Notes under the pieces: generated by a model
Databases searched by the model: none
What the model was told of the DNA's origin: nothing
The model's input: the letters and a program-made list of their open reading frames with translations, nothing else
Made by a program: the position numbers and the translations under genes
Shown: piece by piece, positions 1 to 6,626 of the stretch
How positions within the stretch are numbered: the stretch's first letter is position 1
How the letters are laid out: the number at the start of each line of letters is the position of its first letter
Source: an uncultured Anaerolineaceae bacterium
GTDB taxonomy: Bacteria; Chloroflexota; Anaerolineae; Anaerolineales; Anaerolineaceae
NCBI GenBank assembly: GCA_937894825.1
Contig: CALCQT010000084.1
Span: forward strand, 1-11,447
Direction of reading: 5' to 3'
Length of the DNA: 11,447 nucleotides

Positions 1-135
1 TTGCGAATGTCGCTGCACGACCCGCTGATGCCGCTGAATATTGAAAGCGACATTCCGGACGGCGTGAAAGCCATTGCGGCGGAGCTGAAACCATTTTTGG
101 ACGAATGCGAAGGGCTGCAGCAGTTCGAATTCTGA
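1..135 (+). CDS. Phosphohexomutase (phosphomannomutase/phosphoglucomutase), C-terminal end, partial
   Basis: An open frame enters from the left edge and gives 44 residues before TGA at 133-135. The peptide holds RMSLHDP near its start, then PLNIESD and a helical, Glu-rich end. RMSLHDP sits where alpha-D-phosphohexomutases carry the phosphate-binding loop of domain IV (RPSGTEP in the classical form); the SLHDP variant followed by LNIESD is what I recall from a phosphomannomutase/phosphoglucomutase subgroup. Such enzymes interconvert hexose 1- and 6-phosphates and feed nucleotide-sugar synthesis. The catalytic serine domain and metal loop lie outside the window, so substrate and activity cannot be judged. 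The 185-bp gap to the next gene suggests a separate transcription unit. Confidence 0.55.
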   Translation: MRMSLHDPLMPLNIESDIPDGVKAIAAELKPFLDECEGLQQFEF

Positions 136-172
136 CGCAGATTGACGGTAATCGCGGAGGTGGCTACTTCTT

Positions 173-212
173 CTTTTGACATGTCTATCATTCTTGATCA
201 GGGTGTCAAGAG
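173..212 (+). promoter_or_regulatory. Inverted repeat CTTTTGACA / TGTCAAGAG, operator-like
   Basis: CTTTTGACA at 173-181 is mirrored by TGTCAAGAG at 204-212 with one mismatch and a 22-nt spacer. The left arm belongs to a TTTGACA motif that recurs upstream of three other genes in this window. It lies 109 bp before the DUF2812 gene. No good -10 box is found at the expected distance from TTGACA, so a regulatory site is as likely as a promoter element. Confidence 0.3.
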
Positions 213-254
213 TCAGATGTTTACTGTCATACTATTCGCAACGAAAGAATCGTT

Positions 255-289
255 TGTGCAGGGGCAACCTAGCGTAGTACGGTTGCCCT
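255..289 (+). repeat. Hairpin with GGGCAACC stem, dispersed palindromic repeat candidate
   Basis: GGGCAACC at 262-269 pairs perfectly with GGTTGCCC at 281-288 around an 11-nt loop. No T-run follows, so it is a poor intrinsic terminator. It is preceded by TGTGCAGGGG (255-264), a 10-mer that also precedes the unrelated-stem hairpin at 1042-1067. A shared lead sequence with differing stem sequence suggests a family of short palindromic repeats. Confidence 0.45.
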
Positions 290-320
290 CGCAGCATGTC
301 TGAGTTGGAGAGGAACCGAA

Positions 321-956
321 ATGACAAAAACAATCTTTCGTTATTTCTTTGATTTTGTGGAGGGCCAGGAGCAGTGGCTCAACGAGATGGCCGGGAAAGG
401 GTATCGACTGAAAAACTGCGGCGTCTGCTGGTATACCTTTGAGCAGTGCCAGCCGGGAGATTTTTCTTATTCTGTTGCGTTTGTGGCGGATAAATCATAT
501 CGCGAGGCGAAAACCTACCGGCAATTCCTTGAACAGTCCGGTTTTCGCGTTCTGACGAAGAATATCAATCTGAATCTTTCTTTCGGCAAGCTTCGTTGGC
601 GCCCTTTCGCAAAAGGCTGGGGACAGCTCGCGACTTTGCCGGGCGGTTATAACAAAGAGCTCTTCCTGGTCGAAAAGAAGCATGACGGAACGCCTTTTGT
701 CCTTCACAGCGATCTTGCCGGCCAGCTTTTGACGGTTCGGGCGATCCGGAATGCTTCTTTGTGGGCGACGCTTTGTCTGCTGGGCTTGTTCGCCATGACT
801 TTTCTGCCGGTTCTACGCGCAGGCGTTGCGTCTTCGCCCTGGACGTTTGCAGGGCGGCTCATTGCCGGTGGTTTGGGGGTCATTTTTGCGCTGTTTGCTG
901 TCCGATATACAAGGCTGATTACTGAGCTGGAGGAAGAAAGCAAAACGCTTGAATAA
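321..956 (+). CDS. DUF2812 domain membrane protein
   Basis: The 211-residue protein begins with a soluble region holding EQWLNEMAGKGYRL at about 17-30 and YTFEQCQPGDFSYSVAF at about 38-54. This pattern (WLNEMA..GYRL, then F/YTFE.C.PG.Y.Y.V.F) is the signature of DUF2812. Two hydrophobic segments follow at about 145-166 and 175-195, and the protein ends in an acidic helix (ELEEESKTLE). The likely form is therefore a cytoplasmic N-domain carried on a membrane hairpin. ATG at 321 was chosen because GGAGAGG lies 7 nt upstream. In Firmicutes, DUF2812 genes are often next to PadR-family regulators; none is visible here. The biochemical role is unknown, and I do not assign one. Confidence 0.75.
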   Translation: MTKTIFRYFFDFVEGQEQWLNEMAGKGYRLKNCGVCWYTFEQCQPGDFSYSVAFVADKSYREAKTYRQFLEQSGFRVLTKNINLNLSFGKLRWRPFAKGWGQLATLPGGYNKELFLVEKKHDGTPFVLHSDLAGQLLTVRAIRNASLWATLCLLGLFAMTFLPVLRAGVASSPWTFAGRLIAGGLGVIFALFAVRYTRLITELEEESKTLE

Positions 957-981
957 AAAGCGCTTCAGGGTAAACTATAAT
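951..981 (+). promoter_or_regulatory. Weak promoter candidate before the tandem membrane-protein pair
   Basis: TATAAT at 976-981 is a consensus -10 box. The best -35 is TTGAAT at 951-956, which gives a long 19-nt spacer and overlaps the end of the DUF2812 gene. Transcription from here would give a leader of about 150 nt containing the hairpin at 1049-1067. Confidence 0.3.
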
Positions 982-1027
982 TAATAAAGGGTGTGAAAAG
1001 TGGGGTTCGAAATTTTGATGGGACATC

Positions 1028-1082
1028 CTCCAACGTGGCGCTGTGCAGGGGAGCGCATTGTGCTCCCGTTGAACTCCAACGT
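1028..1082 (+). repeat. Hairpin GGGAGCGC/GTGCTCCC flanked by 9-bp direct repeats
   Basis: GGGAGCGC (1049-1056) and GTGCTCCC (1060-1067) form an 8-bp stem, with one G-T wobble in RNA, closed by a 3-nt loop. CTCCAACGT occurs at both 1028-1036 and 1074-1082 and brackets the hairpin. The stem is preceded by TGTGCAGGGG (1042-1051), the 10-mer also found before the hairpin at 262-288. There is no T-run, so terminator function is unlikely. Confidence 0.45.
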
Positions 1083-1139
1083 TGAAGACAATTTTTGTAA
1101 TTGATACCGAATTAAAAACGAAAGCGGTTTGGTTGGATT

Positions 1140-1625
1140 ATGCGTGTAACAAGATTAATCTGGTTTTTCATTATGATTGCCGTGGGGATTGCGCTTGGAT
1201 TGTATTACACCTGGGTGGTTAACCCGGTGAAATTTGTCGACGCCACTTTTTATGATCTCCGGCAGGATTATAAAGCGGATTATGTCTTAATGACCGCCGA
1301 GATTTTTGGTCAGGATCCGGCGCTTTTTCAGACCATCCTGCGGCTTGACCGGTTGATGAGTGAATCTCCGGAACAGGCGGTCAGCGATGCGATTAAGATT
1401 GCTGAAAATCTTGGTTATGCGGAAACCGATTTGGATTTATTATATAAATTGAACGCTGCGATCGGTGGCAGCAGTGAAGAAGGCGGCTCATCGGGTGATT
1501 TTTTCATTGAATATGTCCCTCCCGCGACGGCTGAGCCTGACCTTGACGTTCCCGTGGAAGTAGACCCGTTTGAACCGGTTCCGGTGGAAAACAACCCGTT
1601 TCCCACGGAGGGCAATGATGGTTAG
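1140..1625 (+). CDS. Single-pass membrane protein, first of a tandem paralogous pair
   Basis: The 161-residue product has an N-terminal membrane helix at about 5-25, then WVVNPVKFVDAT at about 25-36, LRQDYKADYVLM, a helical region to about 105, and a Gly/Ser then Pro/Glu/Asp-rich tail from about 110. With only four residues before the helix, it should be anchored with the remainder on one side of the membrane, probably outside. The next gene encodes a protein with the same plan and the same WVxNP..xxD.T core, so the two are paralogs. I associate this plan with conserved uncharacterised proteins of Anaerolineae, but cannot check this. ATG at 1140 has only a weak GGTTGGA site; the membrane helix fixes the start to within a few residues. 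The 3' end overlaps the next gene by 8-11 nt. Function is unknown. Confidence 0.7.
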   Translation: MRVTRLIWFFIMIAVGIALGLYYTWVVNPVKFVDATFYDLRQDYKADYVLMTAEIFGQDPALFQTILRLDRLMSESPEQAVSDAIKIAENLGYAETDLDLLYKLNAAIGGSSEEGGSSGDFFIEYVPPATAEPDLDVPVEVDPFEPVPVENNPFPTEGNDG

Positions 1626-2142
1626 ACCACAGCGGCGCGGGCACTTTTATCTGGTTACCGGTCTGGTGATTGGCTTGATATGCGGGATTCTTTATGGCTG
1701 GGTTTTCAATCCCACCCGGTACTATGATGTTACCCCCCGTTCATTGCATGCGGATTTTCAAAAACAATACATCCTTCTGATCGCTCAATCGTATCAGGCT
1801 ACTGAAGATATCGGTCGTTCTTATTCGCGGATCCGGCAGCTTTCGGATCCGGTGGATATGGATGCGCTGCGGACGATCCTGCTTGAGATGGAGTCCAATC
1901 CGGAGTATGAGCCGTATTTTGATACGGTGCGAATATTGATTAATGATTTGGATCTCTACCAGCGGACTGGGCCGGTTTCCAATAATCCGGGAACCGGAGT
2001 AGTTCAACCATTCGCGGGGGATGCGTTTACTCCCACTGTGCCGGTGGCGGCTGCTGACCCAAACCAGTCGAAAGATGAGGCAGAACTGGCAGTTCCCAAT
2101 TCCCAACAGACGGACGGTTTTTTTGTTGTCTCAAATCCATGA
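1618..2142 (+). CDS. Single-pass membrane protein, second of a tandem paralogous pair
   Basis: The 174-residue product starts MVRPQRRG, followed by a membrane helix at about 10-30 and GWVFNPTRYYDVTP at about 27-40. Next come SLHADFQKQYILLIAQSYQ, a helical region to about 115, and a low-complexity Pro/Asn/Ala-rich tail. The positive N-terminus predicts an inside N-terminus and an outside C-domain. It shares helix position, the WVxNP core and the following [LS]LxxD[FY]...Y[VI]L pattern with the preceding gene. The open frame reaches back to 1570, but GGAGGG at 1607-1612 sits 5 nt before ATG 1618 (2 nt before ATG 1615), so a start at 1618 or 1615 is preferred. The start lies inside the preceding gene, suggesting translational coupling. 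No catalytic motif is seen, and no function is assigned. Confidence 0.7.
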   Translation: MVRPQRRGHFYLVTGLVIGLICGILYGWVFNPTRYYDVTPRSLHADFQKQYILLIAQSYQATEDIGRSYSRIRQLSDPVDMDALRTILLEMESNPEYEPYFDTVRILINDLDLYQRTGPVSNNPGTGVVQPFAGDAFTPTVPVAAADPNQSKDEAELAVPNSQQTDGFFVVSNP

Positions 2143-2153
2143 ACGAGTATAAT
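2126..2153 (+). promoter_or_regulatory. Sigma-70-type promoter candidate for frr-uppS-cdsA
   Basis: TTGTCT (2126-2131), a 16-nt spacer and a consensus TATAAT (2148-2153) span the last codons of the preceding gene. A start near 2160 would give a 5' leader of about 70 nt before frr. It would let the essential frr-uppS-cdsA genes be expressed independently of the upstream pair. Confidence 0.5.
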
Positions 2154-2231
2154 GAACACAGGCTGGAAGTCCCTTTCATCCGCCTTATTTAGATTCAATA
2201 TGCTTCAAATGAAAAAAAGAAGGAGTTTCCG

Positions 2232-2789
2232 ATGGTTAACGACATTTTAAATGATGCAGAAAACCGAATGAAAAGCGCAATCAAAGTACTTGAAGAAGAT
2301 TTGGAGGGTATTCGCACCGGTCGCGCTACGCCGGCGTTGGTCGAGAGATTGACTGTCGAATACTATGGAGCACCGACGCCTTTCAGCCAGGTTTCCACCA
2401 TCAGTATTCCGGATGCACGAACGATTATGGTTCGGCCTTTTGAATCAAGTTTGATCAAAGCGATGGAAAAAGTGATTCAAACTTCTGAGTTGGGTTTGAC
2501 CCCCAGTAATGACGGAAAAGCGATCCGCCTGACGCTCCCGCCGCTCACGGAAGAGCGCAGAAGAGATTTGATGAAGCTCGTCAACAACCGGCTGGAAGAA
2601 GCGCGGGTGGCGGTTCGCAATGTTCGCCGTGACATCATGAAAGACCTTAAGGATGGCGAGAAAGAAAAACTGTTCTCTGAGGATGAACGGAAGAAAGCCG
2701 AAGAGCGGCTCCAAAAAGTTACCGATCAATGGATCGTGAAAGTCGATGAAGTTGGGAAAGCCAAAGAAAAGGAAATCATGGAAGTATGA
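2232..2789 (+). CDS. frr: Ribosome recycling factor
   Basis: RRF works with EF-G to split the post-termination ribosome and release it for reuse in the cytoplasm. The 185-residue product has the standard family length and matches it end to end. The N-terminal helix is [20 protein letters not shown]; the hallmark [12 protein letters not shown] is at about 27-38, and [29 protein letters not shown] at about 42-70. Then come [21 protein letters not shown] and the C-terminal helical arm with [15 protein letters not shown]. The start is firm: AAGGAG at 2220-2225 lies 6 nt before ATG. Its TGA overlaps the uppS ATG as ATGA (2786-2789), so translation is probably coupled. In many bacteria frr follows pyrH and tsf; here those are absent and two membrane-protein genes precede it instead. 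Confidence 0.97.
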   Translation: MVNDILNDAENRMKSAIKVLEEDLEGIRTGRATPALVERLTVEYYGAPTPFSQVSTISIPDARTIMVRPFESSLIKAMEKVIQTSELGLTPSNDGKAIRLTLPPLTEERRRDLMKLVNNRLEEARVAVRNVRRDIMKDLKDGEKEKLFSEDERKKAEERLQKVTDQWIVKVDEVGKAKEKEIMEV

Positions 2790-3523
2790 GCGCGGATATG
2801 AGCGAAGCGTTATCTACCATACCTCCCGAACGGATTCCCCGCCATATTGCGATCATCATGGATGGGAACGGTCGTTGGGCGGCGCAAAGAGGGTTGCCGC
2901 GAATGGCCGGTCATCAGCAGGGCGTGACGAATTTACGCGAGGTGATTAATGCCTGCCTTGAATTTGGCATAAAATACCTGACCGTCTTTGCTTTTTCGAC
3001 CGAAAATTGGGGAAGACCCGAATATGAATTAAAAGGCCTGAAACAGATTTTTCTGGATACCTTTCAAAAGGAATTCCAGGAGATCAGCAAACACGGTGTG
3101 AAAATCCTTCATATCGGTCAGCGGGAGGGCCTCGGCGACGATATTCTTAATTGTATCGATTACGCGGTTGAAAATTCAAAAAACAACTCGGATCTGGTTT
3201 TTACGGTCGCCATTAATTACGGCAGCCGGAATGAAATCAAACACGCGGTGAAAAAGATTATCGCCGACGGGATTCAGGAAGACCAGATTAGCGAAGAATT
3301 AATCGGCAGCTATCTTTTTACGAACGGTGTGCCGGATCCGGATATGGTTGTGCGGACATCCGGCGAGATGCGTCTGAGCAACTTTCTTCTTTGGCAATCG
3401 GCCTATTCAGAGTGGGTCTTTTCGAAGACCTACTGGCCGGATTATGGCAGGGGAGAGCTCTTAAAATCGATTCAGGAGTATGCCGGAAGGGACCGGCGTT
3501 TCGGGAAACTCACCTCTCAATGA
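2786..3523 (+). CDS. uppS: Isoprenyl (undecaprenyl) diphosphate synthase
   Basis: This cis-prenyltransferase condenses isopentenyl diphosphates onto farnesyl diphosphate at the membrane surface. The product is the C55 precursor of the lipid carrier used for peptidoglycan and surface polysaccharides. The 245-residue protein shows [13 protein letters not shown] with the catalytic-type Asp26, then MAGHQQG (His43). FSTENWGRP follows (Asn74, Trp75, Arg77), with the final conserved block [23 protein letters not shown] (Arg190, Ser192, Arg196, Glu209). These match the E. coli enzyme's substrate-binding residues in order. One small change is NYGSRNEI where NYGGR is usual. The start overlaps the frr stop; an internal ATG 12 nt downstream is possible but less likely. 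cdsA follows after 16 nt. The exact chain length of the product cannot be read from sequence. Confidence 0.95.
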   Translation: MSADMSEALSTIPPERIPRHIAIIMDGNGRWAAQRGLPRMAGHQQGVTNLREVINACLEFGIKYLTVFAFSTENWGRPEYELKGLKQIFLDTFQKEFQEISKHGVKILHIGQREGLGDDILNCIDYAVENSKNNSDLVFTVAINYGSRNEIKHAVKKIIADGIQEDQISEELIGSYLFTNGVPDPDMVVRTSGEMRLSNFLLWQSAYSEWVFSKTYWPDYGRGELLKSIQEYAGRDRRFGKLTSQ

Positions 3524-3539
3524 GCGGGGCGGAATAACG

Positions 3540-4358
3540 ATGGCCTCACGTGTTATTTCTGCGCTTATTTTGGCACCGTTGTTCTTAACGGTTGTCTACC
3601 TGGGGGGAATCCCTTTCCTGTTTGCCTGTCTGGTGATCCTCGGGTTTTCCGCCTGGGAATTCGTCAGGATTTATAACCACGACAAAAATTGCCAGACGCC
3701 GGCGGCGTTGCTGGTCGGAATGGTGTGGCTGATCGCCATTTCCCGTTATTTCTGGGGGTTCGAAGTTGCCATCGGCTGCATGACGGTATGCATCATGTTT
3801 TCGATGACCTGGGGGGTCTTTTCATACGAGCATTACAGTACGAAAGCGGCGTTTGGTTTCGCTGTGATGGTTACCGGGTTGGTTTATATCGGCTGGCTTG
3901 GCAGTTATCTGATTTCTTTGCGCCAGGTTGAGGGCGGTTTCTGGTGGTTTATCCTATGCCTGTTCGTTGTCTGGATGAGCGATATCGGTGCTTTTTTGGT
4001 GGGCAGGAAACTGGGACGGCATTATATGCTGCCGAAAGTGAGCCCTAATAAAACCTGGGAAGGTTTCGCCGGCGGGGTGATCTTGTCCATGCTGACAGCG
4101 GCGCTGCTGCATGCCGTCATTCCTCCAATTTCAGAATTGATGAGTTTTCCGCAGGCGCTGCTCCTGGGACTGTTGATTTCAGCTTTTGGTTCCATGGGCG
4201 ATTTTGGGGAAAGCATGATCAAACGGACGTTTGGTGTCAAAGACTCGTCGAATCTGATCCCCGGGCATGGTGGCTTTTTTGATCGATTTGATACCGTATT
4301 CTGGGGAATGCCGATCGGATATTATTTTTTCCAGCTTATTGCCCTTGGGCTGATATGA
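3540..4358 (+). CDS. cdsA: Phosphatidate cytidylyltransferase
   Basis: CdsA transfers CMP from CTP to phosphatidic acid to make CDP-diacylglycerol, the branch point of bacterial phospholipid synthesis, in the cytoplasmic membrane. The 272-residue product is largely hydrophobic, with about eight membrane segments. It carries MSDIGAFLVGRKLGRHYMLP and VSPNKTWEG at about 146-174, and the complete family signature at 225-251: SMIKR, then KDSSNLIPGHGG, then FDRFD. The upstream GSMGDFGES (Asp221) is also typical. The frame opens back to 3480 inside uppS, but ATG 3540 was chosen: it gives the usual MASRVISALIL beginning, lies after the uppS stop, and has GGCGGA 5 nt upstream. Its 3' end overlaps the convergent LiaF-like gene by 23 bp. 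The dxr and rseP genes that often follow are absent. Confidence 0.95.
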   Translation: MASRVISALILAPLFLTVVYLGGIPFLFACLVILGFSAWEFVRIYNHDKNCQTPAALLVGMVWLIAISRYFWGFEVAIGCMTVCIMFSMTWGVFSYEHYSTKAAFGFAVMVTGLVYIGWLGSYLISLRQVEGGFWWFILCLFVVWMSDIGAFLVGRKLGRHYMLPKVSPNKTWEGFAGGVILSMLTAALLHAVIPPISELMSFPQALLLGLLISAFGSMGDFGESMIKRTFGVKDSSNLIPGHGGFFDRFDTVFWGMPIGYYFFQLIALGLI

Positions 4359-5421
4359 GTTTGATTGAGCCGTTCGTGGTTTGAACGTTTACGGTGACGG
4401 TGTTGCCGGAGGGCTCGCGACTGTAGACCGATGAGCCTTCTTTGATGTAATTTTCCGGATACGAAACGGATCCGCTGCCGGAAATGGTGCAGGTCACCGA
4501 AACGCCCTGCGGGATATAAATTCGGATATTTCCGGCCTGAGCAGAAATATTGATGGGGATTTGTGCCGAAAATGGAAGCATGACGTCTATGTTTCCATTT
4601 TTATTTGTGATCACGGCGGAAGCTAATTGGAACCCGCGTAAGTCAACCATCTGATACCCGTTTTCCATCGTTGCGGCTAATTGGATCTGTTTTCCCTGAT
4701 GGACTTTTAAATCCCAGACGGATGAACTCGCGCTGCCGCCTCCGCTGCTGGTGATCCGGTATTTTACAGCCGAATTTTGGCTGGCATAATCCTCATTAAT
4801 TTGTTCGCCTGCCGATAACGTGATCGTGCCGGTGAGAATCCTGTTTTCCAGAGCGTCGCTTTTTAGCTGAAATTTACCCCCGGCGGCCTGGAGATCCAAT
4901 GCCACCAGCGGTTCCGATGGCAGAATATAATCGATCTGGCGCGTTGCCTGATTGTTCGGAGCGGATGTGGACGGCACGCTCGCTGACAAGGTTTGTTCGG
5001 GCAGCGGAACGTCCGGAATCGGCACGATCCCTTTCGCACCCAGAATTGCGTAAACCACGATCGCGAGAATCAGGATGAGAAAGAGACTTCCGGTCAGACT
5101 GTTTCCGGACAACAGCATGTCCAAACCAAAAAGGATCAGCATAATTGGCCAGAAGGCGATAAAGATGCCCCAGACTTCACTGGTACTGCCGGATATATTG
5201 AAGAGGATTAATGCGATCCCGGTAAACAGCAACAAAGCGGCTCCCAGAATGCGCTTGTACCCGAAAAACAGATCCAACCCGGCGGCGATCAGCAAAACCG
5301 GCCAGGCAATTTCCATTACCTGCCCTTTCTCACCGAGCAGACCCATGGCCTGCATCTGAAAGAGGATTCCGGCAAAGATGACCAGTACCGGCATGATGGT
5401 GGATCGGTTATTCGTTTCCAT
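4336..5421 (-). CDS. LiaF-like five-TM protein with C-terminal beta-rich domain
   Basis: The 361-residue product has five hydrophobic segments (about 9-28, 37-54, 58-76, 86-105 and 110-129), interrupted by WPVLLIAAGLDLFFG and FWPIMLILFGLDMLL. These two repeated W-P-hydrophobic-GLD units are typical of the DUF5668/LiaF-type membrane domain. A Pro/Ser linker (about 130-165) leads to a beta-strand-rich region with repeating patterns such as ITNKNGNIDV, ISAQAGNIRIYIP and VQTTNGSIKLIS. This resembles the C-terminal beta domain of LiaF/DUF2154 and related 'toast-rack' proteins. LiaF in Firmicutes restrains the LiaRS envelope-stress two-component system; no kinase or regulator is seen here, so that role is only an analogy. 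ATG 5421 was chosen over an upstream ATG at 5439 because GTGAGGTG precedes it closely. It lies 107 bp downstream of the CAP pair on the same strand. Confidence 0.75.
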   Translation of the reverse strand: METNNRSTIMPVLVIFAGILFQMQAMGLLGEKGQVMEIAWPVLLIAAGLDLFFGYKRILGAALLLFTGIALILFNISGSTSEVWGIFIAFWPIMLILFGLDMLLSGNSLTGSLFLILILAIVVYAILGAKGIVPIPDVPLPEQTLSASVPSTSAPNNQATRQIDYILPSEPLVALDLQAAGGKFQLKSDALENRILTGTITLSAGEQINEDYASQNSAVKYRITSSGGGSASSSVWDLKVHQGKQIQLAATMENGYQMVDLRGFQLASAVITNKNGNIDVMLPFSAQIPINISAQAGNIRIYIPQGVSVTCTISGSGSVSYPENYIKEGSSVYSREPSGNTVTVNVQTTNGSIKLISAQGQ

Positions 5422-5528
5422 ACACCTCACAGGCTGCAATATTTATGCCGTTTTTGATGCGATGTGAATAATGGGTATTGACGCCTTTCAGGCTCGTCTT
5501 TTGACATCCACATTAATCGTGATTGAGA

Positions 5529-6626
5529 TTACTTTTTCCGCAGCAAGACGCTCAGAATCAGCCCAATGCCGCTCAGGAGGGCCAGCACAAATCCCGCCTG
5601 TGCGCGGAATGATCCGAGTCTGGCCAGAAAATGGCTCAGGAAATTCTGTTCCGTGATCTGCGGAACAGCTGTCCGGGTGAACGCCGGGGCAGTCTCTGAA
5701 GTCATCGGGGCGTTTGTAAACGTTGGCCGGGGCGTTTTGGTTGGCGGTCTGGGGGTATTGGTTTCGGTTGGCGTAGGCGTAATCGTAAAGGATGGCTGGA
5801 TCACCAGTAATTCTCCTTCATAGATCACCGGATCTTCCGGATCCAGTTGGTTTCGCTGTGCCAATGCATACCAGTCAATCCCGTAAGCCTGAGCGATTTC
5901 AGAAAGCGTTTGCCCGCCGCCAATTTCATGATAGATGGCGCCATTGGCGAGTTGGGTTGACGTGACCAAAGGAACCGGGCTGGGTGTAAGGCTGAGAACC
6001 GGGCGCGGCGTTCGTTCGTCATAGGTGGGAAGCGGCGTATAGCGAACGGATCCGTGAGACAAATGTCCGGTCATGACAACCACAAATCGGCGGCGCTGGT
6101 GTTCAGCGATACCGATACCGATGTGTTGGGATTTTGGATTAATTAATTTTAGTTTTTCTTTAATATCTCCGCCCCAGACAGCGCGGACGAGATATTCCAT
6201 GGTTGTATCTGCCCAGACCATGGCAGAATTCTGTGTCACCGTAAAATCGGTTCCCCCCCCATATCCGACGTCTTTGGCGCGGGTGGTGACAGTTTCTCCC
6301 TGTGGTCCTTTTTCGGATAATTTCCCGCTTTCCAACAGATATTCGGCAAAATTTTGAGCGGCTGCGGTCAGATTGTTATCCAGAATTAACATTCCGGCTT
6401 CATTTTCTTCCCGTAATAAATTGATTTGACTGAATAATGAGCTGACGGCCTGATCGAACGTAGGGTCGAACGCAGGTTTTGTCGGGGTGAGCGAGGGGCT
6501 TTGCGTTGGCGTGGTTGTGGCCGGGGATGGAGAACCGGTCGTTGTCACGGCGAATGCATTTTCTGTATTCCCGGAAAAAAGAAAAAGAGCCAGCAACAGA
6601 AATAGAATAAGATAACGGTTATTCAT
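5529..6626 (-). CDS. Secreted CAP-like + LysM protein with C-terminal anchor (degenerate cavity)
   Basis: The 365-residue product has a signal peptide (1-26, likely cut after AFA), a Thr/Pro/Ser-rich spacer (28-50), and a CAP/SCP-like domain at about 57-188. A LysM domain follows at about 232-277 (YHEIGGGQTLSEIAQAYGID...LLVIQP), then a Thr/Pro-rich linker (281-320), a membrane helix (343-362) and the tail LLRKK. LysM domains bind peptidoglycan or other GlcNAc polymers, so this is probably an extracytoplasmic, membrane-tethered wall protein. Compared with its upstream paralog the CAP domain keeps the fold pattern (INPKSQHIGIGIA) but lacks both cavity histidines and the ENV/ENI motif. ATG 6626 overlaps the paralog's stop as ATGAATAA; an ATG five codons upstream is possible. 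No LPXTG sorting signal is present. Confidence 0.8.
   Translation of the reverse strand: MNNRYLILFLLLALFLFSGNTENAFAVTTTGSPSPATTTPTQSPSLTPTKPAFDPTFDQAVSSLFSQINLLREENEAGMLILDNNLTAAAQNFAEYLLESGKLSEKGPQGETVTTRAKDVGYGGGTDFTVTQNSAMVWADTTMEYLVRAVWGGDIKEKLKLINPKSQHIGIGIAEHQRRRFVVVMTGHLSHGSVRYTPLPTYDERTPRPVLSLTPSPVPLVTSTQLANGAIYHEIGGGQTLSEIAQAYGIDWYALAQRNQLDPEDPVIYEGELLVIQPSFTITPTPTETNTPRPPTKTPRPTFTNAPMTSETAPAFTRTAVPQITEQNFLSHFLARLGSFRAQAGFVLALLSGIGLILSVLLRKK

Noticed and set aside
495..943. Antisense open frames opposite the DUF2812 gene and similar frames opposite other genes
   Set aside because: They lack start signals and family-like sequence, and lie opposite well-supported genes.
1010..1035. 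tRNA-like GGTTCGAAAT near 1013
   Set aside because: The bases around it do not form a T-arm stem, and no acceptor or anticodon arms are found at proper distances.
3480..3539. Upstream extension of cdsA starting inside uppS
   Set aside because: The added 20 residues are just the other frame of the uppS C-terminus. ATG 3540 has a ribosome binding site and gives the normal CdsA beginning.
4341..4350. GCCCTTGGGC palindrome as a terminator between the convergent genes
   Set aside because: A 4-bp stem with a 2-nt loop and no T-run cannot form a useful intrinsic terminator; it lies inside coding sequence of both genes.
5529..5660. LPXTG sortase signal at the C-terminus of the CAP/LysM proteins
   Set aside because: Both have a helix and a short tail, but neither has LPXTG or a close variant before the helix. 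A plain membrane anchor is the better reading.
5700..5790. Repetitive DNA in the CAP genes (also near 6740-6890) as possible tandem repeats
   Set aside because: The pattern comes from Thr-Pro codons in the protein linkers. There is no constant DNA repeat unit or regular spacing.
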